A stretch of 64,000 nucleotides of DNA from Sporosarcina luteola (GTDB taxonomy: Bacteria > Bacillota > Bacilli > Bacillales_A > Planococcaceae), in contig NZ_JAMBOK010000001.1 of NCBI RefSeq assembly GCF_023715585.1, positions 930,001 through 994,000 of the forward strand. Direction: 5' to 3'. The notes below the pieces were generated by a model. That model was not told the DNA's origin. It was given only the letters and a program-made list of their open reading frames with translations, and did not search any database. Positions 46,300 to 58,530 of the stretch are shown here, one piece after another (positions within the stretch are counted from its first letter, which is position 1; each line of letters begins with the position of its first letter). The position numbers were made by a program, and so were the translations under genes.

Positions 46300-47592
46300 T
46301 TATCGTGCCAACTGGGCGAATACCTTGTGGAATGCTTGGACGGTCTGTTCGATATGCTCTTCCGTATGGGAAGAGGATAGGAACATGCCTTCGAACTGGG
46401 ATGGCGGCAGGAAGATGCCTTCTTCCGCCATCAAGCGGAAGTATTCCGCGAACAGTTCCAAGTCGGACGTCTTCGCTTGGTCGTAATTGGTCACTTTTTC
46501 ATTCGTGAAGAAGAAACCGATCATGGAGCCTGCACGGTTTACAGTATGCGGGATATTGTATTTCGTCGCCGCCTCGCGGAATCCGGCTTCCAGCTGATCG
46601 CCAAGTTTCTTGAAATAATCATATGAAGCCGGCGTCAATTTTTTCAAGGTCTCGATGCCCGCTGTCATTGCCATCGGATTTCCGGACAATGTGCCCGCTT
46701 GGTAGACAGTTCCTGCTGGTGCGACTTTTTCCATAATTTCACGCTTACCGCCATATGCTCCGACAGGAAGTCCTCCGCCGATCACTTTTCCGAGGCAAGT
46801 GAGATCCGGAGTAATTCCGAAATAGCCTTGCGCGCAAGTATAATCGACGCGGAAGCCAGTCATCACTTCATCGAAAATGAGCAAAGCGCCGTTCTTTTCA
46901 GTGATCTCGCGCAATCCTTCAAGGAAACCTGGCTCCGGCGGGACAACTCCCATATTTCCGGCAACTGGCTCGACAATGACGCCTGCAATGTCATCTCCGA
47001 ATTGATCGAATGCAGCACGGACGCCATCCATGTCATTGTACGCCACTGTAATCGTGTTCTTAGCGATGCCTTCAGGAACACCCGGACTATCCGGAAGACC
47101 AAGTGTAGCGACGCCAGATCCCGCTTTAATAAGCAACGAATCACCGTGGCCATGGTAGCAGCCTTCAAATTTCAGGATCTTGTTGCGTCCAGTAAAGCCG
47201 CGAGCCAAACGCAATGCGCTCATTGTCGCTTCTGTTCCCGAGGAAACCATCCGGACAACCTCGATAGACGGGACCCGGTCAATGACGATTTTGGCGAGTT
47301 CATTTTCAAGCAAAGTCGGTGCTCCGAAGCTTGTACCTGTTTCGGCCACTTTCTTAATGCCTTCTACGACATCAGGATCGGCATGTCCTAAAATCAACGG
47401 TCCCCATGAAAGGACATAGTCGATATATTCATTGCCATCAATATCCTTGATGATCGGTCCCTTTCCGCTTTCCATGAAAATCGGATCCATATTGACCGAT
47501 TTGAATGCACGGACAGGAGAGTTCACGCCGCCTGGCATCAACTTCACTGCTTCCGCAAATGCTTGCTTTGATTTTTCGTAGCTTTTACCCAT
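46300..47592 (-). CDS. hemL: Glutamate-1-semialdehyde 2,1-aminomutase
   Basis: PLP enzyme that makes 5-aminolevulinate from glutamate-1-semialdehyde. The 430 residues show [30 protein letters not shown] and the PLP lysine region [18 protein letters not shown]. Last gene of the hem operon, starting right after the hemB stop. Confidence 0.98.
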   Translation of the reverse strand: MGKSYEKSKQAFAEAVKLMPGGVNSPVRAFKSVNMDPIFMESGKGPIIKDIDGNEYIDYVLSWGPLILGHADPDVVEGIKKVAETGTSFGAPTLLENELAKIVIDRVPSIEVVRMVSSGTEATMSALRLARGFTGRNKILKFEGCYHGHGDSLLIKAGSGVATLGLPDSPGVPEGIAKNTITVAYNDMDGVRAAFDQFGDDIAGVIVEPVAGNMGVVPPEPGFLEGLREITEKNGALLIFDEVMTGFRVDYTCAQGYFGITPDLTCLGKVIGGGLPVGAYGGKREIMEKVAPAGTVYQAGTLSGNPMAMTAGIETLKKLTPASYDYFKKLGDQLEAGFREAATKYNIPHTVNRAGSMIGFFFTNEKVTNYDQAKTSDLELFAEYFRLMAEEGIFLPPSQFEGMFLSSSHTEEHIEQTVQAFHKVFAQLAR

Positions 47593-48573
47593 TCATTTTC
47601 CCTCCAGCCAACGCGCTGCGTCTTTTGCATGGTATGTCATGATGAGATCCGCACCTGCGCGTTTCATACTTGTCAACGTTTCCAATACGATTTCTTTTTC
47701 ATTGATCCAGCCGTTTTGTGCCGCCGCTTTCACCATCGAATATTCACCGCTCACATTATAAGCGACGACAGGAAGGAGGACATTGTTCTTCACATCGCGC
47801 ATGATGTCCAAGTACGACAAAGCCGGCTTGACAATGAGGAAATCGGCGCCTTCCATGACATCCGACTCTGCCTCGCGAAGTGCTTCCATCCGATTGGCAG
47901 GATCCATTTGATACGTTTTCCGATCGCCGAACTGCGGTGCCGATTCGGCAGCATCGCGGAACGGTCCGTAATACGCGGAAGAATATTTGACCGCGTAGGA
48001 CATGATCGGAACATTTTCAAAGCCTTCTTCATCAAGCGCTTGTCTTATGGCCACTACAAAGCCGTCCATCATGTTTGATGGTGCGATGATGTCAGCGCCC
48101 GCTTTCGCTTGACTGACCGCTGTTTTCGCCAGCAATTCCAGTGAAGGGTCGTTCAATATGTCGGATCCATGGACGACACCGCAATGGCCATGGTCGGTAT
48201 ATTCGCATAAGCAAGTGTCCGCGATGACAACGAGGTCCGGGTACTTCTCTTTGATTAAACGGGTAGCACGCTGGACAATCCCTTCGTCGTCAAAGGCTCC
48301 TGTGCCCGTTGCATCTTTCTCTGCAGGAATCCCAAAGAGGATGACGGAAGGGATGCCTAATGAAACGACTTCTTCCACTTCCTCCAACAAACGATCAAGT
48401 GACAATTGATAAATGCCCGGCATCGAACTGATTTCATTTTTCACATTTTCCCCTTCAATGATGAAGAGCGGATAAATGAAATCTTCTTTCCGCAGGATTG
48501 TTTCCCTTACCATCGAGCGTATTGTCGCCGAGTTGCGTAGACGGCGATTACGTCTGAATTGTAGTTGAGTCAT
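47593..48573 (-). CDS. hemB: Delta-aminolevulinic acid dehydratase (porphobilinogen synthase)
   Basis: Condenses two 5-aminolevulinates into porphobilinogen. The 326 residues show the zinc-type metal loop [14 protein letters not shown], the [19 protein letters not shown] segment and the Schiff-base lysine in [15 protein letters not shown] overlaps the hemD stop by 4 bases. Confidence 0.98.
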   Translation of the reverse strand: MTQLQFRRNRRLRNSATIRSMVRETILRKEDFIYPLFIIEGENVKNEISSMPGIYQLSLDRLLEEVEEVVSLGIPSVILFGIPAEKDATGTGAFDDEGIVQRATRLIKEKYPDLVVIADTCLCEYTDHGHCGVVHGSDILNDPSLELLAKTAVSQAKAGADIIAPSNMMDGFVVAIRQALDEEGFENVPIMSYAVKYSSAYYGPFRDAAESAPQFGDRKTYQMDPANRMEALREAESDVMEGADFLIVKPALSYLDIMRDVKNNVLLPVVAYNVSGEYSMVKAAAQNGWINEKEIVLETLTSMKRAGADLIMTYHAKDAARWLEGK

Positions 48574-49334
48574 TGGATTTCTTCCTTTCGCCTCGCCAAT
48601 GCATTGACGAGTTCCTTAAGAGTATAAATTTCAGGCTTTACGTCCACCTCGGCGCCCGCCTCGATCAACGCCTTTTCGGTGACATGTCCGATTGCACCGA
48701 TTGTATAGCCATCCCAACCGACGGCAGGGATGGCATCTTGCGCAAATACACGGACGGCAGATGGGCTGGCGAATAAAACAGTTGTACTCCCTCCTGTTTT
48801 CAGCAGCTCAATAATTGATGATACTGAATCAGGCTGGGGACCCGTTTCATAAATCGTCCATTCCTCCACTTGAAACGGCAGTTCCTCACGGATGAGGCTG
48901 CCGGCTAGATTCCCCCTCAGGAACAGGACACGAAGCTTCCGGTCATCCGTTGGTTTGAATTGCTTAACAAACACGTCGGCGCTGAAAACGGACGGGATGA
49001 ATTCCACAGTGAAACCGATCTTCTCCAACGCTGCAGCGGTCTGTGTACCGACAGCAGCTATTTTAGAAGGGATTTCGAGAGTTGTCATTTTGAAACGTTC
49101 CATTTTCATCTGGAATGATCTTACGGCGGTTTGGCTCGTGAATATTAACCAATCAAATTCTGCACAACGCTTCAATTCATTCTCATCGGCGGGATCCACG
49201 ATTTCATTCACCTGGATGAGCGGCATCGAGTAGGGGATGCCACCGTACTGTTTGACGAGATCAAAAACTTCAAGCGATTTCGGCGTCCCCGTAAAAATGA
49301 CGGTTTCCCCTTTCAATGGACCTAATTTAGGCAT
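48570..49334 (-). CDS. hemD: Uroporphyrinogen-III synthase
   Basis: Closes and inverts ring D of hydroxymethylbilane. The 254 residues have the two-lobed pattern of this weakly conserved family: [21 protein letters not shown] near the start, [10 protein letters not shown] in the first lobe, and [13 protein letters not shown] with [16 protein letters not shown] in the second. Overlaps hemC by 8 bases. Assignment is helped by the operon. Confidence 0.93.
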   Translation of the reverse strand: MPKLGPLKGETVIFTGTPKSLEVFDLVKQYGGIPYSMPLIQVNEIVDPADENELKRCAEFDWLIFTSQTAVRSFQMKMERFKMTTLEIPSKIAAVGTQTAAALEKIGFTVEFIPSVFSADVFVKQFKPTDDRKLRVLFLRGNLAGSLIREELPFQVEEWTIYETGPQPDSVSSIIELLKTGGSTTVLFASPSAVRVFAQDAIPAVGWDGYTIGAIGHVTEKALIEAGAEVDVKPEIYTLKELVNALARRKEEIQ

Positions 49335-50256
49335 CCATTTCCGCCTTCACTTTCTCGATCACTTCTGAAGCTCCTTCTGCACGTAAAGTGGATGCTACAG
49401 ATTTGCCGACAGCAACAGGATCAGAGCCGCGTACCGTCTTCTTGAACACCTGCTTCGCGTCCGGGGATGCGACGAATCCTGTAAACTCGATCTCTTTGCC
49501 GTCATATTCGGCAATTCCTGCGATCGGCACTTGGCAGGAGCCATCCATTTCTGCAAGGAATGTGCGCTCCGCTTCGACTTCCAGCCACGTCTTCTCATCG
49601 GAGACTTTTTTCAGTTCAGCGAGCAGTTCTGCATCATCAGTTCTGCATTCGATTGCAAGCGCTCCTTGGCCGATAGCCGGGATGCAGTCGTCGATTGACA
49701 TATACTCAGTTACCACATCATCGCTCCAGCCCATCCGCTTCAATCCTGCGGCAGCTAAAAGGATTGCATCGTATTCCCCATCCTGCATCTTCTGCAACCG
49801 CGTATCGATATTGCCGCGAATCCATTTAATTTCAATATCAGGACGGAGCATGATCAACTGGGAGCTGCGGCGTAAACTTGAAGTACCAACGACAGCACCG
49901 ACCGGAAGATCCATGAACTTCACATGCCCTTTGGAGATGAATGCGTCACGGGCATCAACGCGTGGCGGCATACAGCCGATTGTAAGCCCTTCAGGTAAAA
50001 CTGCCGGCATATCTTTCATGCTATGGACAGCGAAGTCAATTTCCTTATCAAAAAGAGCTTGTTGGATTTCTTTGACGAATAATCCTTTGCCTCCCACCTT
50101 CGAAAGCATCACGTCGAGGATTTTGTCACCTTTCGTCACAATTTCCTTTACTTCAAATTCAAAAGGCGCGCCCGCAGCCTTCATTTGGTCGATAAACCAA
50201 TTCGTCTGTGTTAATGCGAGCTTGCTCCTTCTTGATCCTACAACGATTTTTCTCAA
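49327..50256 (-). CDS. hemC: Porphobilinogen deaminase (hydroxymethylbilane synthase)
   Basis: Assembles four porphobilinogens on a dipyrromethane cofactor. The 309 residues show [14 protein letters not shown], the [14 protein letters not shown] stretch, RRSSQL and the cofactor cysteine in [14 protein letters not shown] start behind GGGAGGAAGATCGTA. Confidence 0.98.
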   Translation of the reverse strand: MRKIVVGSRRSKLALTQTNWFIDQMKAAGAPFEFEVKEIVTKGDKILDVMLSKVGGKGLFVKEIQQALFDKEIDFAVHSMKDMPAVLPEGLTIGCMPPRVDARDAFISKGHVKFMDLPVGAVVGTSSLRRSSQLIMLRPDIEIKWIRGNIDTRLQKMQDGEYDAILLAAAGLKRMGWSDDVVTEYMSIDDCIPAIGQGALAIECRTDDAELLAELKKVSDEKTWLEVEAERTFLAEMDGSCQVPIAGIAEYDGKEIEFTGFVASPDAKQVFKKTVRGSDPVAVGKSVASTLRAEGASEVIEKVKAEMDA

Positions 50257-50289
50257 TACGATCTTCCTCCCATTTTTATTGCCTTAACG

Positions 50290-51120
50290 TCAAATCCAAA
50301 AATGGAATTGCGATAATCTGCTTCCTAGAAAAAAGTTGATGATAACAAAAAGAAAAGCGAAGACGTTCGCCCACGCAAAATCGTTCGCTGTCAGTCTTCC
50401 TCTTCTTTGCAAAAACAATACTAAACTATAAAGGATAATAACGAGGAAAGACCCGATGATCTTCATATCGGAAATCGCCCATTCATCAAGGGCAACTGCT
50501 GCCCATTGAGTCCCAAGCACGAGGCTGATGAATAGCATTGGTATGCCTGTATAAATTGACGCTTTCATGCCAGATAACGATTGTTGAAGGGATGGAAGTC
50601 GTCCAAATTGCTTTGTCCATTTCTTCTTCTTCAACACTTTATAAACAAGCAAATAAAGAATGGCGAAAACGGAGGACATTGCAAATGCTGCATACGATAG
50701 AATTGCAAAGGTGATATGTATGAATAGCAATTCCGAGATGAGAGATTCACCAACGGGAGATTTTTCAATCTGCACCGGAGTAAATGTATGAATTGTCATA
50801 AAGATGAATCCGATCACATTTAAAAAGAAGACAGCGAACCCGACCTTTGTAAATACTTGGAGGATCATTGATAAGGAAATGAGCAGCCAAGCATAGAAAT
50901 AGATCCCTTCGTAAAGGGAAAGGACCGGGAATCGCTGTGTATCAATCACCCGCGCGATAAGTAAGCCGCTCTGCATCAAATAGACGACCGACAAAATTGA
51001 AAAAGCGCTGCGATGGGCGATTTTATTGTTATTCAAATAATCGATGAAATAAAATACGAGGCTCACCGCATACAGGACGACGATTACTTCGTGGAATCTC
51101 GCCATAGTCATTTCGGCCAT
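50290..51120 (-). CDS. hemX: HemX, CcsA-like membrane protein
   Basis: 276-residue polytopic membrane protein with about eight helices of the cytochrome c assembly (CcsA/ResC-like) family, lacking a full WWD haem motif. In Bacillus it lowers the amount of HemA protein. AGAGG lies 7 bases before the ATG. Position between hemA and hemC and the identical length to the B. subtilis protein support the call. Confidence 0.92.
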   Translation of the reverse strand: MAEMTMARFHEVIVVLYAVSLVFYFIDYLNNNKIAHRSAFSILSVVYLMQSGLLIARVIDTQRFPVLSLYEGIYFYAWLLISLSMILQVFTKVGFAVFFLNVIGFIFMTIHTFTPVQIEKSPVGESLISELLFIHITFAILSYAAFAMSSVFAILYLLVYKVLKKKKWTKQFGRLPSLQQSLSGMKASIYTGIPMLFISLVLGTQWAAVALDEWAISDMKIIGSFLVIILYSLVLFLQRRGRLTANDFAWANVFAFLFVIINFFLGSRLSQFHFWI

Positions 51121-51160
51121 GATGCAACCTCTGCCTTTCGCATGGATGTATAGCCCCGGA

Positions 51161-52501
51161 TTACACCTCGGCTAATTTGTGTGTAGCAGTATCAAGGGAT
51201 TTGGCTTGTGTATGGACGATTTCTTCTTCCTCGTCTTCTTCAACCAATCCGAATATTTGCTTGAATAGAGCCAGCTTTTCAGCTGCCTGTCCATCCAATG
51301 CCAACTCTTTTGCCTGCAGGATCGGCTCCTTCAACATTTGGTTGACAATAGACTTTGTATGCTTATTCAATAATTTCTTTTCACGTGCGGTGAGATTCGG
51401 CATTTTATTTTCAATGCTGGCCATCGTCTCAGCCTGGATACGGAGCGCCTTTTCGCGTAACGCGGAAATGACTGGCACGACACCGAGCGTTGCAATCCAT
51501 TCCTTGAATTCGACGATCTCCTCTTCAATCATCAAGCCAATCTCTTCAGCGGCACGTTTACGTTCCGCCAAATTCGCTTCGACAATTCCTTGAAGGTCGT
51601 CAATGTCGTAGAGGAAAACATTCGGTAAATCACCGATTCTCGGGTCCAAATCCCTCGGCACGGCAATATCAACCATGAAAATCGGCTTTCCTTTCCGGAG
51701 CTTCTCGACGTACTTCATCAATTCGAAATCAATGACAAATTCAGTTGCACCTGTGGAGCTGATTAATACATCCGCTTCCAAAAGCGTGCATTGCAATTCC
51801 TGCATCGGTTTAGCGACACCTCCGAATTGCTCCGCCATTTCTTCCGCTTTAGATAGCGTACGATTAACGACAGTCACTTTACCGGCACCGCTGCCATGCA
51901 AGTTCTTAATGGCCAATTCTCCCATCTTCCCTGCTCCAAGAATAGCGATATGCTTTCCATCCAACGAACCGAAAATCTTCTTTCCAAGCTCCACTGCCGC
52001 GTAGGATACGGAAACGGCATTATCGGCGATCGCAGTTTCTGAATGTGCCTTCTTCGCGAGTGTAATCGACTTTTTGAACAGCTCGTTAAAGACAGTTCCT
52101 GTCGTACCGATTTTTTGCCCTTCCAGGAAACTGGTGCGGACTTGGCCTAAAATTTGAGTTTCGCCCAGCACCATAGAATCGATGCCCGCTGATACACGCA
52201 TCAAATGTTCGATTGCTGCATCATTTTCATAAATAAGTAAATGAGGCGTTAATTCCTCAAGTTCCATGTCGAACCAATTAGCTAAAAACCGTTTTACATA
52301 ATAGCGGCCCGTATGGAGTTGATCAGCAACAGCGTATATTTCAGTACGATTGCAAGTGGAAATGATTACATTTTCCAAAATGCTTTTCTCTTTTTGCAAA
52401 GCTTGCATGGCCATTGGCAATTCAGCTTCTACAAAAGACAATTTTTCCCTGATTTCTACTGGAGCTGTTCGGTGGTTGACACCGACCACGATTGTATACA
52501 T
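51161..52501 (-). CDS. hemA: Glutamyl-tRNA reductase
   Basis: First committed step of haem synthesis: reduces Glu-tRNA to glutamate-1-semialdehyde with NADPH. The 446 residues show [19 protein letters not shown], the catalytic C50 in [10 protein letters not shown], the [10 protein letters not shown] motif and the NADPH site [16 protein letters not shown]. The ATG chosen gives the family N-terminus; a longer frame has none of it. An inverted repeat AGGTGTGAACACCT spans the ribosome site region. Confidence 0.97.
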   Translation of the reverse strand: MYTIVVGVNHRTAPVEIREKLSFVEAELPMAMQALQKEKSILENVIISTCNRTEIYAVADQLHTGRYYVKRFLANWFDMELEELTPHLLIYENDAAIEHLMRVSAGIDSMVLGETQILGQVRTSFLEGQKIGTTGTVFNELFKKSITLAKKAHSETAIADNAVSVSYAAVELGKKIFGSLDGKHIAILGAGKMGELAIKNLHGSGAGKVTVVNRTLSKAEEMAEQFGGVAKPMQELQCTLLEADVLISSTGATEFVIDFELMKYVEKLRKGKPIFMVDIAVPRDLDPRIGDLPNVFLYDIDDLQGIVEANLAERKRAAEEIGLMIEEEIVEFKEWIATLGVVPVISALREKALRIQAETMASIENKMPNLTAREKKLLNKHTKSIVNQMLKEPILQAKELALDGQAAEKLALFKQIFGLVEEDEEEEIVHTQAKSLDTATHKLAEV

Positions 52502-52540
52502 AAGGTGTTCACACCTCTCCCGTTCTTTTTCACATATACG

Positions 52541-52549
52541 ATTATAACA
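52541..52549 (-). promoter_or_regulatory. Extended -10 promoter candidate of the hem operon
   Basis: TGTTATAAT on the minus strand (TG-n-TATAAT), about 40 bases ahead of the hemA ATG. No good -35 box is visible. Confidence 0.45.
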
Positions 52550-52660
52550 TATTACGCTGTATCTAACGGATGATTTTGTGACTAACTCTTGAACCATCAA
52601 CGGTCCGTTCCCTGTTTTTGTAGTAATTCTAATCTATTTCCGGTTTCTTTATAATTTAAA

Positions 52661-52690
52661 ATCCGGATGAACGTTTGTTATCATCCGGAT
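52661..52690 (-). terminator. Rho-independent terminator after engB
   Basis: Perfect ATCCGGATGA/TCATCCGGAT inverted repeat with a ten-base loop, then TTTAAATT on the minus strand. Confidence 0.75.
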
Positions 52691-52695
52691 AAGAA

Positions 52696-53277
52696 CTACA
52701 TTCTATTTTCAATCTCGCGCCATGCTTCATCGATCCCCATGCCTTTTTCAGAAGAAAACAGTACTAACGGATCGCCAGCACGCATATTCAATTCGTTTCT
52801 CACGATTTTTTTATGCTTCTCCCATTTGCCTTTCGGAATCTTATCCGCTTTCGTTGCGATGACGATTGTAGGAATGTCGTAATGACCAAGAAAGTCATAC
52901 ATGACACAATCATCTACACTTGGAGGATGCCTAAGGTCTACAATAAGGACGACAGCCCTCAATTGCTCCCGACCGGTTAAATACCGTTCAATCATTTTCC
53001 CCCATGCTTCCCGTTCCGATTTTGACACTTTCGCATAGCCATAGCCTGGGACATCGACGAAGAATAGTTTCTCTTCAATTTTGTAGAAATTCAACGTTTG
53101 GGTCTTTCCCGGTTTCGAAGACGTTCGGGCTAAACTTTTACGTCCAATCATTTTATTAATGAACGAAGATTTTCCTACATTTGATCGGCCTGCCAATGCA
53201 AACTCCGGAAAACCATCATCCGGGTATTGCTCAGGTCTTACCGCACTCATGATCATTTCAACTTGATTTACTTTCAT
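52696..53277 (-). CDS. engB: Ribosome biogenesis GTPase EngB/YsxC
   Basis: Essential GTPase in 50S assembly. The 193 residues show G1 [14 protein letters not shown]3 [11 protein letters not shown] and G4 [12 protein letters not shown]. The ATG has GGAGGAGG about 8 bases upstream and overlaps the lonA stop by 4 bases. Also called ysxC. Confidence 0.97.
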   Translation of the reverse strand: MKVNQVEMIMSAVRPEQYPDDGFPEFALAGRSNVGKSSFINKMIGRKSLARTSSKPGKTQTLNFYKIEEKLFFVDVPGYGYAKVSKSEREAWGKMIERYLTGREQLRAVVLIVDLRHPPSVDDCVMYDFLGHYDIPTIVIATKADKIPKGKWEKHKKIVRNELNMRAGDPLVLFSSEKGMGIDEAWREIENRM

Positions 53278-55598
53278 TCGGAAGCCTCCTCCAATGCGTA
53301 CGCCAATACTTCTTCAGCATCTGAGACAAGCTTGAATGTCAGCTCACTCCGTACACTTTCTGGTATATCTTCAATATCACGTTCATTTGCAATCGGCAAG
53401 ATGATCGTCGTCAAGCCAGCACGATGTGCACTTAACGACTTTTCCTTGACGCCTCCAATTGGCAACACCCTGCCTCGGAGCGTAATCTCGCCTGTCATTC
53501 CGACTTCACGTCGAATCGGACGCTTCGTCAATGCTGATACGAGTGCGGTCGCAATCGTGACACCCGCGGAAGGTCCATCTTTCGGAACCGCCCCTTCAGG
53601 AACATGTATGTGAATGTCGCACGATTCATGGAAATTAGGATTGATATGAAAATCCACTGCCTTGGATCTGACATAGGACAATGCCGTTTGTGCTGATTCT
53701 TTCATGACATCCCCCAATTTGCCTGTCAATATCAGTTTACCTTTGCCCGGTGACAATGAAACCTCAATTTGGAGTGTATCTCCTCCAACCGTTGTATATG
53801 CCAATCCGGTTGCGACGCCGACTTGGTTTTTCTTCTCAGCTTGCCCGTAGCTGAATTTCCGCTTGCCTAAAAGAGTTTCAAGCGTCTTTGCACTGACAGT
53901 GACAGTTTTCCTTTCCCCGGTAACAATCTGCTTTGCAGCTCTTCTGCAAATCCTGGCGATCTCCCTTTCCAGGCCACGGACACCAGCTTCCCGTGTATAA
54001 TAGCGGACGATATTTTGAATCGCTTCGTCATTAAAGCGGACTTGCGACTTAGTCAATCCATGCTCCTTCAACTGCTTTGGAATGAGATGGTTTTTCGCGA
54101 TTGTCCGTTTTTCTAATTCCGTGTATCCAGGAATGGATATGATTTCCATGCGGTCCCTTAACGGACCAGGTATGGAGCTTAGATCATTCGATGTCGCTAC
54201 GAAGAGTACATCCGACAAATCATATGGCTCTTCTATATAGTGGTCACTGAACGTTGAATTCTGCTCTGGATCAAGTACCTCAAGCATGGCGGATGACGGA
54301 TCCCCTCTGAAATCGTTGGACATCTTATCAACTTCGTCAAGGAGGAAGACCGGGTTGATCTTACCCGCTTTTTTCATGCCTTGTATAATTCGTCCCGGCA
54401 TAGCACCGACATAAGTACGGCGATGCCCTCTAATTTCAGATTCATCACGAACTCCTCCGAGGGATATACGGACAAATTTACGGCCCAATGATTCCGCGAT
54501 GGATCGTGCCAATGATGTCTTCCCAACTCCTGGCGGTCCATCGAGGCATAGGATCGGTCCACGCAATGAGTTGGTCATTTGCCGGACGGCAAGGTATTCC
54601 AAGATACGTTCCTTCACCGATTCGAGTCCCTCGTGGTCGCGGTTCAATATTTCCTCGGATCTGGAGATATCCAGCTGATCCTTCGAGGCTGTTGACCACG
54701 GCAATGCGACAAGCCAATCGATGTAATTCCTGATCACACCACTTTCAGCGGAAGCGGAATGAGCCTTTTCATAACGATCCAGTTCGCGGAATGCAGCCTG
54801 TCTAACATTTTCAGGCATACCTGCCTCTTCAATCTTTTTCGTTAACTCAACGACCTCAATGCTCTTACCGTCTTTGTCGCCAAGCTCTTTTTGGATCGCT
54901 TTCATCTGCTCGCGCAGATAAAATTCTTTCTGCGTCCGTTCCATCGCTTCCTTTACACGTGCATTGATCTTCCGCTCCAATTCGAGGATCGCCTGCTCGT
55001 CGTGAAGTTTATTGATAAGGAATTCCAATCTCTTCTTAACATCTGTTATTTCCAATATCTCCTGTTTGGCAGACAGCTTCAACGGCAGATGGGAAGCAAC
55101 CATGTCTGCCAACCGTCCCGGCTCTTCGATAGAAGCAATTGAATCGAATGTTTCCTGGGAAATTTTAGCGGAATAATTCGTGTAGTTTTTGAAGTAAGGA
55201 AGTAAAGTACGCATAAGTGCAGTGCATTCAGCATCCACTTCCGTATCATCCGGAATTCTCTTTACATCCACGACAGGATAAAGGTCCGCCTCTTCATAAT
55301 TGGACCATTCCGCCCGTTCGATTCCTTCAATATTGAGTCGATATGTGCCATTGTTCAATGCTGTTAATGACTTCACATGAGCTAAAAGTCCGATTCGATA
55401 TAGATCATCGGCATCCGGATTTTCAACACTTGTCTCTTTTTGTGAAGCCAGCATGATGAGATTGTCATTCGCAATGGCATGTTCAATCGCAAAAACGGAG
55501 CGCTCTCTCCCGACGTCAATATGTAGAACCATCGTCGGGTAAACTAACATTCCCCGCAAAGGCAATAAAGGCACATTCAGCTTTTTTCGATTCGGCAT
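53274..55598 (-). CDS. lonA: ATP-dependent protease LonA
   Basis: Hexameric AAA+ serine protease degrading misfolded and regulatory proteins. The 774 residues: N-terminal substrate-binding domain ([20 protein letters not shown]), a coiled-coil, Walker [16 protein letters not shown], Walker [12 protein letters not shown], and a C-terminal protease domain with the catalytic serine in [14 protein letters not shown] and lysine in [14 protein letters not shown]. In B. subtilis lonB lies between clpX and lonA; it is absent here. Confidence 0.98.
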   Translation of the reverse strand: MPNRKKLNVPLLPLRGMLVYPTMVLHIDVGRERSVFAIEHAIANDNLIMLASQKETSVENPDADDLYRIGLLAHVKSLTALNNGTYRLNIEGIERAEWSNYEEADLYPVVDVKRIPDDTEVDAECTALMRTLLPYFKNYTNYSAKISQETFDSIASIEEPGRLADMVASHLPLKLSAKQEILEITDVKKRLEFLINKLHDEQAILELERKINARVKEAMERTQKEFYLREQMKAIQKELGDKDGKSIEVVELTKKIEEAGMPENVRQAAFRELDRYEKAHSASAESGVIRNYIDWLVALPWSTASKDQLDISRSEEILNRDHEGLESVKERILEYLAVRQMTNSLRGPILCLDGPPGVGKTSLARSIAESLGRKFVRISLGGVRDESEIRGHRRTYVGAMPGRIIQGMKKAGKINPVFLLDEVDKMSNDFRGDPSSAMLEVLDPEQNSTFSDHYIEEPYDLSDVLFVATSNDLSSIPGPLRDRMEIISIPGYTELEKRTIAKNHLIPKQLKEHGLTKSQVRFNDEAIQNIVRYYTREAGVRGLEREIARICRRAAKQIVTGERKTVTVSAKTLETLLGKRKFSYGQAEKKNQVGVATGLAYTTVGGDTLQIEVSLSPGKGKLILTGKLGDVMKESAQTALSYVRSKAVDFHINPNFHESCDIHIHVPEGAVPKDGPSAGVTIATALVSALTKRPIRREVGMTGEITLRGRVLPIGGVKEKSLSAHRAGLTTIILPIANERDIEDIPESVRSELTFKLVSDAEEVLAYALEEASE

Positions 55599-55653
55599 GC
55601 GGAAGTCACCTCCATAAGTTATGTATGTCCATTAGTCATTTTTCTATAAGGTG

Positions 55654-55706
55654 GAAAAAGCCGACAACCGATGAGCGAATGATTCGCATCGTCGGAGTCA
55701 GCTTTA
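55654..55706 (-). terminator. Rho-independent terminator after clpX
   Basis: Long imperfect stem AAAGC-GAC...CCGA-GATG...CATCGG...GTCGGCTTT around GCGAATCATTCGC, then TTTTTCC on the minus strand. It separates clpX from lonA. Confidence 0.8.
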
Positions 55707-55718
55707 CCCCTCCATTTA

Positions 55719-56987
55719 TCAGGCCGTATTTTTCTCTTGATCGAGCTCCATCTGGGTACCATCTTCTCGATAAAGGATAGGACTTGATTTCTTCAGGACG
55801 GAATCTTTAGTAATGATGCATTCGGTGACTTCATCAAGTGACGGAAGTTCATACATGATATCCAACATGATGTTTTCGATAATCGACCGCAATCCACGGG
55901 CACCCGTCTTCCGATCAATCGCTTCCCTAGCGATTTCAATCAGTGCATCATCTTCAAAACGCAAGGCAACGCCATCCAATTCGACCATCTTTTGATATTG
56001 CTTGACGATCGCATTTTTCGGAACTGTGAGGATTTGGTAGAGAGTGTCTTCGTTCAACTGTTCCAACGTTGCAATAACCGGCAAACGGCCGATGAATTCA
56101 GGGATCAATCCGAAACGCTGAAGATCCTCAGGAATAAGTTTTGAAAGCAAAGAAGCTTCCTCATTTGACCCCTCTTCAACATTCGAACCAAAACCGATCA
56201 CTTTCTGTCCAGTACGGCGTTTGATGATTTCTTCCATTCCATCGAAGGCTCCGCCGACGATGAAGAGGATATTTGTTGTATCGATTTGCAGGAATTCCTG
56301 GTGCGGATGCTTTCGGCCGCCTTGTGGTGGGACGCTTGCAACAGTTCCTTCTAAAATCTTCAAGAGGGCTTGCTGTACACCTTCACCGGATACATCACGC
56401 GTGATCGATGCATTTTCCGATTTACGGGCAACTTTATCAATTTCATCGATATAAATGATTCCTTTTTCTGCACGCTCGATATCAAAATCGGCAGCTTGGA
56501 TCAATTTCAATAAAATATTTTCAACGTCCTCACCGACATAGCCGGCTTCCGTCAAGGAAGTTGCATCTGCTATCGCGAAAGGAACATCAAGGATGCGTGC
56601 CAATGTTTGTGCCAATAATGTTTTACCGCTTCCAGTAGGTCCAATCAGCACGATATTCGATTTTGCAATCTCCACATCGTCGACCTTACTGTTCGTATTG
56701 ATCCGCTTGTAGTGATTGTACACCGCAACAGCCAATGACTTTTTCGCACGGTCCTGACCAATAATATATTCATCCAAGATCCCTTGGATTTCGCGTGGTT
56801 TCGGAACATCCTTCAACTCGAAGTGCTCATCAAGTCCAACTTCTTCCTCGACGATTTCCGCACAAAGTTCAACACACTCATCACAAATATAAACACCTTG
56901 GCCAGCAACAAGTTTTCTCACCTGGTCTTGGGTTTTACCACAAAAAGAACAACTTAAATTATCTTTTTCGTCATTAAATTTGAACAT
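55719..56987 (-). CDS. clpX: ATP-dependent Clp protease ATP-binding subunit ClpX
   Basis: Unfoldase delivering substrates to ClpP. The 422 residues start with a zinc-binding domain ([11 protein letters not shown] ... CDECVELC) and show Walker [16 protein letters not shown], Walker [15 protein letters not shown] and the pore-loop/IGF region ([11 protein letters not shown]). The ATG giving [11 protein letters not shown] is preferred, since AGGGGTGA lies at proper distance and the same N-terminus is used in Bacillus; an in-frame GTG three codons earlier is less likely. Confidence 0.98.
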   Translation of the reverse strand: MFKFNDEKDNLSCSFCGKTQDQVRKLVAGQGVYICDECVELCAEIVEEEVGLDEHFELKDVPKPREIQGILDEYIIGQDRAKKSLAVAVYNHYKRINTNSKVDDVEIAKSNIVLIGPTGSGKTLLAQTLARILDVPFAIADATSLTEAGYVGEDVENILLKLIQAADFDIERAEKGIIYIDEIDKVARKSENASITRDVSGEGVQQALLKILEGTVASVPPQGGRKHPHQEFLQIDTTNILFIVGGAFDGMEEIIKRRTGQKVIGFGSNVEEGSNEEASLLSKLIPEDLQRFGLIPEFIGRLPVIATLEQLNEDTLYQILTVPKNAIVKQYQKMVELDGVALRFEDDALIEIAREAIDRKTGARGLRSIIENIMLDIMYELPSLDEVTECIITKDSVLKKSSPILYREDGTQMELDQEKNTA

Positions 56988-57012
56988 CAAGCTCACCCCT
57001 ATTCAAGTGACA

Positions 57013-57041
57013 ATCTTACAAGATTCCCCCGGTTTTATCAA
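57013..57041 (-). promoter_or_regulatory. Sigma-A promoter of clpX
   Basis: TTGATA, 17 bases, TAAGAT on the minus strand, about 26 bases from the -10 box to the ATG. Confidence 0.6.
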
Positions 57042-57088
57042 CTATTTAGAACTTATCCTCTATAGTTGCCCAAAAATCCTTACCTATG

Positions 57089-57124
57089 AAAAACAAGGCA
57101 CGGAAACCCGTACCTTGTATTTTT
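57089..57124. terminator. Terminator after tig
   Basis: ACAAGGcACGG/CCGTaCCTTGT stem with one mismatch and A/T runs on both sides. On the minus strand it follows tig and ends in TTTTTC. Confidence 0.8.
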
Positions 57125-57133
57125 CACCAACAA

Positions 57134-58420
57134 TTATTCAGCGACTTTTGCATTTTCCACTAGCAATTCAACAGTCTTGTTGAAACGCAAGTCGTTTTCA
57201 AGCACTCTCGTTCCGCCTAATGTCTGCTTGATCTGATCGACGTCCATACCGAATTGCTCAGACATTTTCTCTAGTTCAGCATTGATTTCCTCTTCTGTTA
57301 CTTCAAGGCCTTCAGCAGCTCCGATTGCTTCAAGTGTCAAGGAAACGCGAACGCGGCTAAGCGCATCGTCTCTCATTTGCGCACGTAAAGCTGCTTCATC
57401 TTGTCCTGAGAATTGGAAATACAATTCAAGGTTCATCCCTTGCATTTGGAGGCGTTGACCGAATTCGTCCATCATTCGATCCACTTCGGAGTCGATCATC
57501 ACTTCCGGGATATCGATTTCGGCATTGCGTGCTGCAGCTTCTACAAGATCGTCACGCATTGCTGTTTCAGAAGCAGTTTTCTTCTCTTGTGCTGTTTGCT
57601 CTTTCATTTTTGCACGAAGCTCTTCAAGGGTTTCGACACTCTCATCGATTTCCTTTGCAAGCTCATCGTCCAGCTCAGGAACTTCCTTGGACTTGATTTC
57701 ATGAACTTTCACTTTGAATACCGCCGGTTTGCCTGCTAATTCTGCAGCATGGTACTCCTCAGGGAAGGAAACTTCAACGTCTTTTTCTTCGCCTTGTTTC
57801 ATACCAACAACTTGCTCTTCGAATCCTGGGATGAATGAGCCAGATCCGATTTCAAGATCGTATCCTTCAGCTTTCCCGCCCTCAAAAGCTTCACCATCAA
57901 CAAAGCCTTCGAAGTCAAGGTTGACAGTGTCGCCATTTTCGACAGCGCCGTCTTCCTTCACTACCATTTCAGCCAATGCTGATTGACGATCCTTCAATTG
58001 TGCTTCGATCTCTTCATCCGTCACTTCAGTTTCCTGACGTGTCACTTCAAGACCTTTGTATTCGCCTAGTTTCACTTCAGGCTTTAATGTAACATGTGCT
58101 TTGAATACGAGCGCTTTGCCTTTTTCCATCTCATCGATCTCGATTTCAGGTTGAGCGATCGGCTCGACATCCGCTTCATCAAGCGCGTTTGAATATGCTT
58201 CAGGCAGGATGATGTCAAGTGCATCGTTATATAGCGATTCTACGCCGTACATTCTTTCGAACATTTTACGGGGCATTTTCCCTTTACGGAACCCAGGCGC
58301 TTGAACTTTCTTTACTACTTTCTTGAAAGCCTCATCAATTGCTGCATCCACTGTTTCAGCAGGAACTTCTACTGTGAGTGTTCCCTTATTGCCTTCTTCT
58401 TTTTCCCATTTAACAGACAT
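57134..58420 (-). CDS. tig: Trigger factor
   Basis: Ribosome-bound chaperone and peptidyl-prolyl isomerase. The 428 residues show the ribosome-docking loop [13 protein letters not shown], the FKBP-type domain near residues 150-250 ([39 protein letters not shown]) and the helical chaperone arms. Same place upstream of clpX as in B. subtilis. Confidence 0.98.
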   Translation of the reverse strand: MSVKWEKEEGNKGTLTVEVPAETVDAAIDEAFKKVVKKVQAPGFRKGKMPRKMFERMYGVESLYNDALDIILPEAYSNALDEADVEPIAQPEIEIDEMEKGKALVFKAHVTLKPEVKLGEYKGLEVTRQETEVTDEEIEAQLKDRQSALAEMVVKEDGAVENGDTVNLDFEGFVDGEAFEGGKAEGYDLEIGSGSFIPGFEEQVVGMKQGEEKDVEVSFPEEYHAAELAGKPAVFKVKVHEIKSKEVPELDDELAKEIDESVETLEELRAKMKEQTAQEKKTASETAMRDDLVEAAARNAEIDIPEVMIDSEVDRMMDEFGQRLQMQGMNLELYFQFSGQDEAALRAQMRDDALSRVRVSLTLEAIGAAEGLEVTEEEINAELEKMSEQFGMDVDQIKQTLGGTRVLENDLRFNKTVELLVENAKVAE

Positions 58421-58487
58421 TTAAATACCTCCGAATCATTATGACCAGTATATTTTCTCACGTTTATACGCTATTTACAACCCTTAC

Positions 58488-58515
58488 AGTATATCATAGT
58501 CTTTTGATCTTTCAA
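58488..58515 (-). promoter_or_regulatory. Sigma-A promoter of tig
   Basis: TTGAAA, 16 bases, TATACT on the minus strand with a TG before the -10 box (TGATATACT). Confidence 0.6.
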
Positions 58516-58530
58516 CAGATTTACTGCACA

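Noticed and set aside
46699-47391. 230-residue plus-strand ORF opposite hemL
   Set aside because: Antisense frame of a clearly identified enzyme.
49388-50287. 299-residue plus-strand ORF opposite hemC
   Set aside because: Shadow frame: hemC on the minus strand has all family motifs; the opposite frame has no ribosome site and a Ser/Ile/Arg-rich composition.
52541-52560. PerR box near hemA
   Set aside because: Only a TATAAT-like half is present; no inverted TTATAAT-n-ATTATAA can be read.
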